The position numbers were made by a program, and so were the translations under genes. This document shows, in pieces, positions 4,190-6,395 of a DNA stretch of 6,395 bases. This stretch comes from Candidatus Woesearchaeota archaeon (GTDB lineage: Archaea > Nanobdellota > Nanobdellia > SCGC-AAA011-G17 > GW2011-AR17). The notes beneath the pieces are model-generated. The model saw only the letters and a program-made list of their open reading frames with translations. It had not been told where the DNA came from and did no database searches. Position 1 is the first letter of the stretch. Every line of letters begins with the position of its first letter. The DNA is taken from contig SICW01000040.1 of the NCBI GenBank assembly GCA_009691355.1, positions 1-6,395 of the forward strand. Direction: 5' to 3'.

Positions 4190-6395
4190 ATGGAAAGCAC
4201 GGGCACTTATGCTTTGGAAAAGGAAATTTCTGCGTATTGGGAAAAGAATAAAACTTTTGAAAAACTACGAGAAAGAAATTCTGGGAAGAAACCCTTTTCT
4301 TTTGTAGATGGCCCTATTACTGCAAATAACCCTATGGGGGTGCATCATGCATGGGGACGAACACTGAAAGATCTTTATCAGAGATATCATGCAATGAAAG
4401 GAGAGGATGAACGCTATCAAAATGGTTTTGATTGCCAGGGCTTATGGCTTGAAGTAGAAACGGAGAAGACTTTAGGTTTTAATTCTAAGAAAGATATTGA
4501 GCATTTTGGACTAGACAAATTTTCTCAGGCATGTCGAGCACGTGTAGATAAATATTCTGCTGTCCAAACAGAACAATCAAAGCAATTAGGCCAATGGATG
4601 GATTGGGGAAATGATTATTTTACTATGGCTGATAGTAATATTGAGGCTATTTGGTTCTTTTTACAAAAATGTCATAAAGAGGGTTTATTGTACAAGGGAA
4701 AGAGAATTCTTCCTTGGTGTATTCGTTGTGGGACAAGTTCTTCAAAGCACGAAATGAGTGATGATGGCTATGCTGAATTAGTACATCCTTCAGTATATGT
4801 AAAAGCAAAACTGGTTGGAAAAACCAATGAGTATTTGCTTCTCTGGACGACAACAGAGTGGACGCTTTCAAGTAATGTTGCAGCGGCAGTACACCCTGAT
4901 GTGATGTATATTGCTGCAAAAAAGGGAGATGATGTGTATTACATTGCAGAAGCTTTAGTCTCTAAGTTGAAAAAAGATGTTACTGTTCTTAGGAAATTGA
5001 AAGGAGCAGAGATGTTAGGCTGGGAATACGAGTCGTTTTATCCTGACTTTGACGTGCAAAAAGGAATTGTGCACAAAGTGGTTCCATGGACTGATGTTGG
5101 AGAAAAAGATGGGACGGGGATTGTTCATATTGCTCCAAGTTGTGGAGAAGAAGATTATGAACTAGGGAAGAAATTAGGATTGGCTATTCTTACTACTGCA
5201 TTAGATGACTTTGGTGTGTATACTAAAGGCTTTGGATGGCTTACTGGAAAAGGGGTTATGAAAGCAAAGGAAGAGATTGTGAAAGAATTAGAAAAGCGTA
5301 GTATTCTTTTTGCTGTGGAAAATTATAAACATCGATATCCTGTATGCTGGAGATGCAAACATGAACTTGTCTTTCGATTAGATTCTTCTTGGTTTCTTGC
5401 CTGTGATGATTTACGACCTCGAATGAAGGAAGCATCAGCAACTGTTCAATGGTATCCTGAGCATGTGGGAAAACTTATGCAAGACTGGTTAGATAATATG
5501 GATGACTGGAATATTTCTCGAAGAAGATATTGGGGACTTCCTTTGATGTTTTATGACTGTACTTCTTGTAAAGAGCTTACTGTTATTGGTTCAAAAAAAG
5601 AACTACGAGAAAAAGCAGTTGATCCTACAATGGTTGATAGTTTGCCTGAATTGCATAGACCTTGGATTGATGAAGTGAAAATAAAGTGTGCTTGTGGGCA
5701 AGAAGTTCAAAGAATTACTGATGTTGGAGATTGCTGGCTTGATGCAGGTATTGTTCCTTTTTCTACACTGACATATTTTGAAGATAAAAGCTATTGGAAG
5801 AAATGGTTTCCCATAGAACTAGAAATTGAAATGCGTGCGCAAGTACGTTTGTGGTTTTATGCACAGTTGTTTATGTCAGTTGTTTTGGAAGGTGTTGCTC
5901 CGTATAAACGAATCTTAGCGTATGAAGAAGTGCGAGATGAAAAAGGAAAAGCTATGCATAAGAGTACTGGTAATGCTATCTGGTTTGATGATGCTGTACA
6001 AAAGATGGGTGCAGATATTATGCGATGGCAATATTGTTCACAGAATCCTCAGTTTAATGTGAACTTTGGATATGGGCCAGGAAAGGATATTCACAGACAA
6101 CTTTTTATTATTTTAAATCTTGCAACGTATGTTACACAGAATTGTTCACAGAAAGGTGATAGTTATAGTGATGATCCTGCAAGCAAATGGATTCTTTCAC
6201 GAAAAGAACGTCTCATTGGAGATGTAACGGTGTCTTTAGATAGATTAGAGTATCATAAAGCAATGGAGGCAATAAAACATTTTCTTCTTTTTGATCTTTC
6301 AAAAACCTATGTCCAATTTATCAGAGATGATTTAGATGATGCAGGAGTGCAGAAAGTATTGTATGATTCTTATCTTACTGCAATAACTCTTTTTG
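4190..6395 (+). CDS. ileS: Isoleucyl-tRNA synthetase, GXHH-type, N-terminal 735 residues (runs off right edge)
   Basis: This class Ia enzyme activates isoleucine with ATP and charges tRNA-Ile in the cytoplasm. The ATG is the first in frame after a TAG at 4175. Visible in order: the HIGH-region segment ANNPMGVHHAWGR (45-57), NGFDCQG (78-84), a CxxC (177, 180), the CP1 editing domain with TTTEWT (220-225) and GIVHIAPSCGEEDY (310-323), a second CxxC (386, 389), NISRRRYWGLP (441-451), a third zinc-like set (Cys457, 460, 500, 502), DVGDCWLDAG (511-520), RLWFYAQL (553-560) and the KMSKS-equivalent AMHKS (588-592). The CP1 editing domain supports Ile/Val/Leu class, and overall architecture favours IleRS. 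Full-length IleRS is usually about 950-1050 aa, so the anticodon-binding end is outside the window. The catalytic HIGH is replaced by GVHH and KMSKS is altered. The gene resembles a clade I recall mainly from bacteria, so lateral transfer is possible. Confidence 0.9.
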   Translation, partial: MESTGTYALEKEISAYWEKNKTFEKLRERNSGKKPFSFVDGPITANNPMGVHHAWGRTLKDLYQRYHAMKGEDERYQNGFDCQGLWLEVETEKTLGFNSKKDIEHFGLDKFSQACRARVDKYSAVQTEQSKQLGQWMDWGNDYFTMADSNIEAIWFFLQKCHKEGLLYKGKRILPWCIRCGTSSSKHEMSDDGYAELVHPSVYVKAKLVGKTNEYLLLWTTTEWTLSSNVAAAVHPDVMYIAAKKGDDVYYIAEALVSKLKKDVTVLRKLKGAEMLGWEYESFYPDFDVQKGIVHKVVPWTDVGEKDGTGIVHIAPSCGEEDYELGKKLGLAILTTALDDFGVYTKGFGWLTGKGVMKAKEEIVKELEKRSILFAVENYKHRYPVCWRCKHELVFRLDSSWFLACDDLRPRMKEASATVQWYPEHVGKLMQDWLDNMDDWNISRRRYWGLPLMFYDCTSCKELTVIGSKKELREKAVDPTMVDSLPELHRPWIDEVKIKCACGQEVQRITDVGDCWLDAGIVPFSTLTYFEDKSYWKKWFPIELEIEMRAQVRLWFYAQLFMSVVLEGVAPYKRILAYEEVRDEKGKAMHKSTGNAIWFDDAVQKMGADIMRWQYCSQNPQFNVNFGYGPGKDIHRQLFIILNLATYVTQNCSQKGDSYSDDPASKWILSRKERLIGDVTVSLDRLEYHKAMEAIKHFLLFDLSKTYVQFIRDDLDDAGVQKVLYDSYLTAITLF

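Noticed and set aside
4647..5441. Minus-strand open frames of 61 and 90 codons inside ileS
   Set aside because: The IleRS reading frame is continuous and motif-rich across this region; the opposite frames have no start signals.
1..6395. CRISPR array, tRNA gene, insertion sequence or defence island
   Set aside because: I saw no regularly spaced repeats, cloverleaf-like segment, transposase motif or toxin/nuclease motif on either strand.

Overview
The window looks archaeal. It is AT-rich and carries an archaeal-type clamp-loader pair (RfcS and RfcL), a small TRAM-domain protein, a DUF87/HerA-like ATPase, and TATA boxes spaced for leaderless or near-leaderless mRNAs. The compact gene packing, a short clamp-loader large subunit and an unusual IleRS fit a reduced-genome lineage such as DPANN (Woesearchaeota/Pacearchaeota-like). 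That placement is inference, because no rRNA gene is present.

Layout: (1) 1-257, minus: the first 85 residues of a HerA/DUF87-type ATPase, running off the left edge. (2) 394-999, plus: an unrecognised 201-residue protein with two VPxPP motifs and a C-terminal helical region, behind a good TATA box. (3) 1000-3116, minus: rfcS then rfcL, overlapping by ATGA, together encoding the PCNA clamp loader. (4) 3158-3448, minus: a TRAM-domain RNA-binding protein with an acidic Ser/Glu tail. (5) 3590-3886, minus: an unrecognised basic 98-residue protein. (6) 3972-4141, plus: a small gene whose reading frame is intact only if one -1 shift occurs at a T4 run. (7) 4190 to the right edge, plus: the first 735 residues of isoleucyl-tRNA synthetase.

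The most interesting points are three. The IleRS has a GVHH sequence where the class I HIGH motif should be, a natural swap of positions 1 and 3 linked to extreme mupirocin resistance in some type 2 IleRS enzymes. The small frameshifted gene at 3972-4141 has a well-placed start and promoter but a broken frame. RfcL ends at its collar domain, without the usual charged tail and PCNA-binding PIP box. Most of the window is otherwise ordinary informational housekeeping (replication clamp loading, RNA chaperoning, tRNA charging). I see no CRISPR array, insertion sequence, tRNA, rRNA or clear defence system.

No gene-free stretch exceeds 300 bases. The longest is 258-393, between the two divergent genes at the left.
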